DNA from: Nitriliruptoraceae bacterium
Lineage (GTDB): Bacteria > Actinomycetota > Nitriliruptoria > Nitriliruptorales > Nitriliruptoraceae
Direction of reading: 5' to 3'
Assembly: GCA_007116505.1 (NCBI GenBank)
Contig: SKII01000094.1
Coordinates: 1 to 9,423 of the forward strand
DNA: 9,423 nt
Below are positions 8,485-9,423 of this stretch, in pieces. Below the pieces are notes generated by a model. The model saw nothing but the letters and a program-made list of their open reading frames with translations, made no database searches and was not told the origin of the DNA. Numbering within the stretch: the first letter of the stretch is position 1; every line of letters starts with the position of its first letter. Made by a program: the position numbers and the translations under genes.

Positions 8485-9423
8485 CGACCTCGTGCTGGTG
8501 ACCGGCGCTGCCGGCTTCATCGGGTCGAACCTCGTGGCACGGCTGCTCGCCGACGGGCACCGTGTCGTCGCGGTCGACGACCTCTCCTCCGGGTCGCTCG
8601 GGAACCTCGCGCCGGCGCGTGCCGCTGCCGGACAGGGGCAGCTGCAGATCGACACGCTCGACGTGACCTCCGACGCGTTCGCGCAGCTCGTCGCACGCAT
8701 GCGGCCGGCAGCGGTCGTGCACCTCGCCGCGCAGGTCGACGTGCGCGTCAGCGTCGAGCGGCCCCTCGAGGACGCCCGCCTCAACCTGCTCGGCACCCTG
8801 CAGGTGCTCGAGGCGGCACGTGGGGCAGAAGTCGGTCGTGTCGTGTACGCCGCGTCGATCGCGGGGTACGGCGACCCGCCGGCGGAGCTCCTGCCGATCA
8901 CGGAGGCGGTGACGACCCCGCCCATCTCCCCCTACGGCGTGTCGAAGCGGGCGGGCGGTGACTACGTGCTCGCCTACGGCGCGACGCATGGTGTCGAGGG
9001 GGTCGTGCTCACCCTCGCGAACGTGTACGGCCCGCACCAGTCGACCGCGGGGGAGGGTGGCGTCGTCGCCGTCTTCGCCGGACGGATGCTCGCCGGTGCG
9101 CCGTGCACGATCTACGGCGACGGGGAGCAGACGCGCGACTTCGTGTTCGTCGACGACGTCGTCGACGCGTTCGCCCGCGCGGTGACCGTCCCGGGAGCCG
9201 CGGGTGAGCGGATGCTCGTCGGGACGGGCGTCGCGACGACCGTCAACGAGCTGTTCGACCACTGTGCTGCAGCGACCGGCTACCCCCATCCTCCCGTCGT
9301 CGCACCGGCACGAGCCGGTGAGGTGCGCCACTCGCTCGTCGACGCATCGCGCGCCCATGCGGTGCTCGGCTGGAGCCCGTGGACCTCGGTCGCTGAGGGC
9401 GTGCGGGCGACCGTCGACTGGGC
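8477..9423 (+). CDS. NAD-dependent epimerase/dehydratase, GalE-like extended SDR (3' end outside window)
   Basis: This is a cytoplasmic sugar-nucleotide enzyme, probably a UDP-hexose 4-epimerase or relative, that supplies activated sugars for envelope or exopolysaccharide. The 315 visible residues show the NAD-binding VTGAAGFIGSNL (Gly10, Gly13, Gly16), DDLSSGS at 34-40 for the ribose, HLAAQVDVRVS at 82-92, Ser127 in AASIAGYG where GalE enzymes have SSxxVYG, the catalytic YGVSK (Tyr153, Lys157), NVYGP at 182-186, and YGDGEQTRDFVFVDDVV at 213-229. The reading frame is still open at the right edge, but the final LGWSPWTSVAEGVRATVDW is a typical C-terminal motif, so few residues are missing. The GTG at 8477 lies inside the end of rsrA (8-base overlap), with GGGG six bases before it. 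It places the Rossmann motif at the expected distance from the N terminus. Substrate cannot be told from sequence. Confidence 0.93.
   Translation, partial: MPDDLVLVTGAAGFIGSNLVARLLADGHRVVAVDDLSSGSLGNLAPARAAAGQGQLQIDTLDVTSDAFAQLVARMRPAAVVHLAAQVDVRVSVERPLEDARLNLLGTLQVLEAARGAEVGRVVYAASIAGYGDPPAELLPITEAVTTPPISPYGVSKRAGGDYVLAYGATHGVEGVVLTLANVYGPHQSTAGEGGVVAVFAGRMLAGAPCTIYGDGEQTRDFVFVDDVVDAFARAVTVPGAAGERMLVGTGVATTVNELFDHCAAATGYPHPPVVAPARAGEVRHSLVDASRAHAVLGWSPWTSVAEGVRATVDW

Noticed and set aside
7223..9358. A 711-codon minus-strand open frame opposite sigR, rsrA and the epimerase
   Set aside because: It is the antisense shadow of three well-recognised plus-strand genes and shows no motif of its own.

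Overview
The window is very GC-rich, with G or C at nearly every third codon position and many GTG starts. Its gene content points to a high-GC actinobacterium. The diagnostic pieces are a phosphomannomutase followed by a Trm112-like protein, comF beside secA, a DUF6459 (Rv3235-type) protein, and a SigR-type sigma factor with an RsrA-type zinc anti-sigma factor. In Mycobacterium tuberculosis the relatives of these genes lie scattered over one chromosomal stretch (about Rv3221A to Rv3258c). Here they are packed into 9.4 kb, so this looks like core chromosome of a perhaps deep-branching actinobacterium rather than a mobile island. I see no IS element, phage gene, tRNA, rRNA or CRISPR array.

Layout, left to right. 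Positions 2-367 hold the Pro/Ala-rich C-terminal tail of a gene that begins outside the window. It overlaps the GTG start of a phosphomannomutase/phosphoglucomutase (364-1734) by four bases. A 59-residue Trm112-like zinc protein (1752-1931) and a ComF-family phosphoribosyltransferase (1973-2617) follow closely, and these four look like one operon. A tandem 11-bp repeat that can fold into hairpins separates comF from secA (2768-5575), which is complete from the N-terminal motor to the C-terminal zinc-binding tail. The hpf gene that often lies between comF and secA in actinobacteria is absent.

A strong GC hairpin (5604-5641) separates secA from a convergent minus-strand pair. Read in its own direction, that pair is a single-pass membrane protein of unknown function (7254 to 6241) followed after 23 bases by a DUF6459/Rv3235-type protein (6217 to 5651). 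A 214-bp divergent intergenic region with a 13-bp all-GC stem-loop precedes the rightward sigR-rsrA pair (7469-8155, 8152-8484). These two genes overlap by four bases, and rsrA overlaps by eight bases a gene for a GalE-type NAD-dependent epimerase (8477 to beyond the right edge).

Functionally the window combines sugar-phosphate supply for the envelope (phosphomannomutase, epimerase), protein export (SecA), a thiol-oxidative-stress switch (SigR/RsrA), and two poorly understood proteins (the membrane protein and the DUF6459 protein). No clearly new defence or mobile system is visible. The least explained parts are the membrane protein/DUF6459 pair with its hairpin leader, and the coupling of a sugar epimerase to sigR-rsrA.
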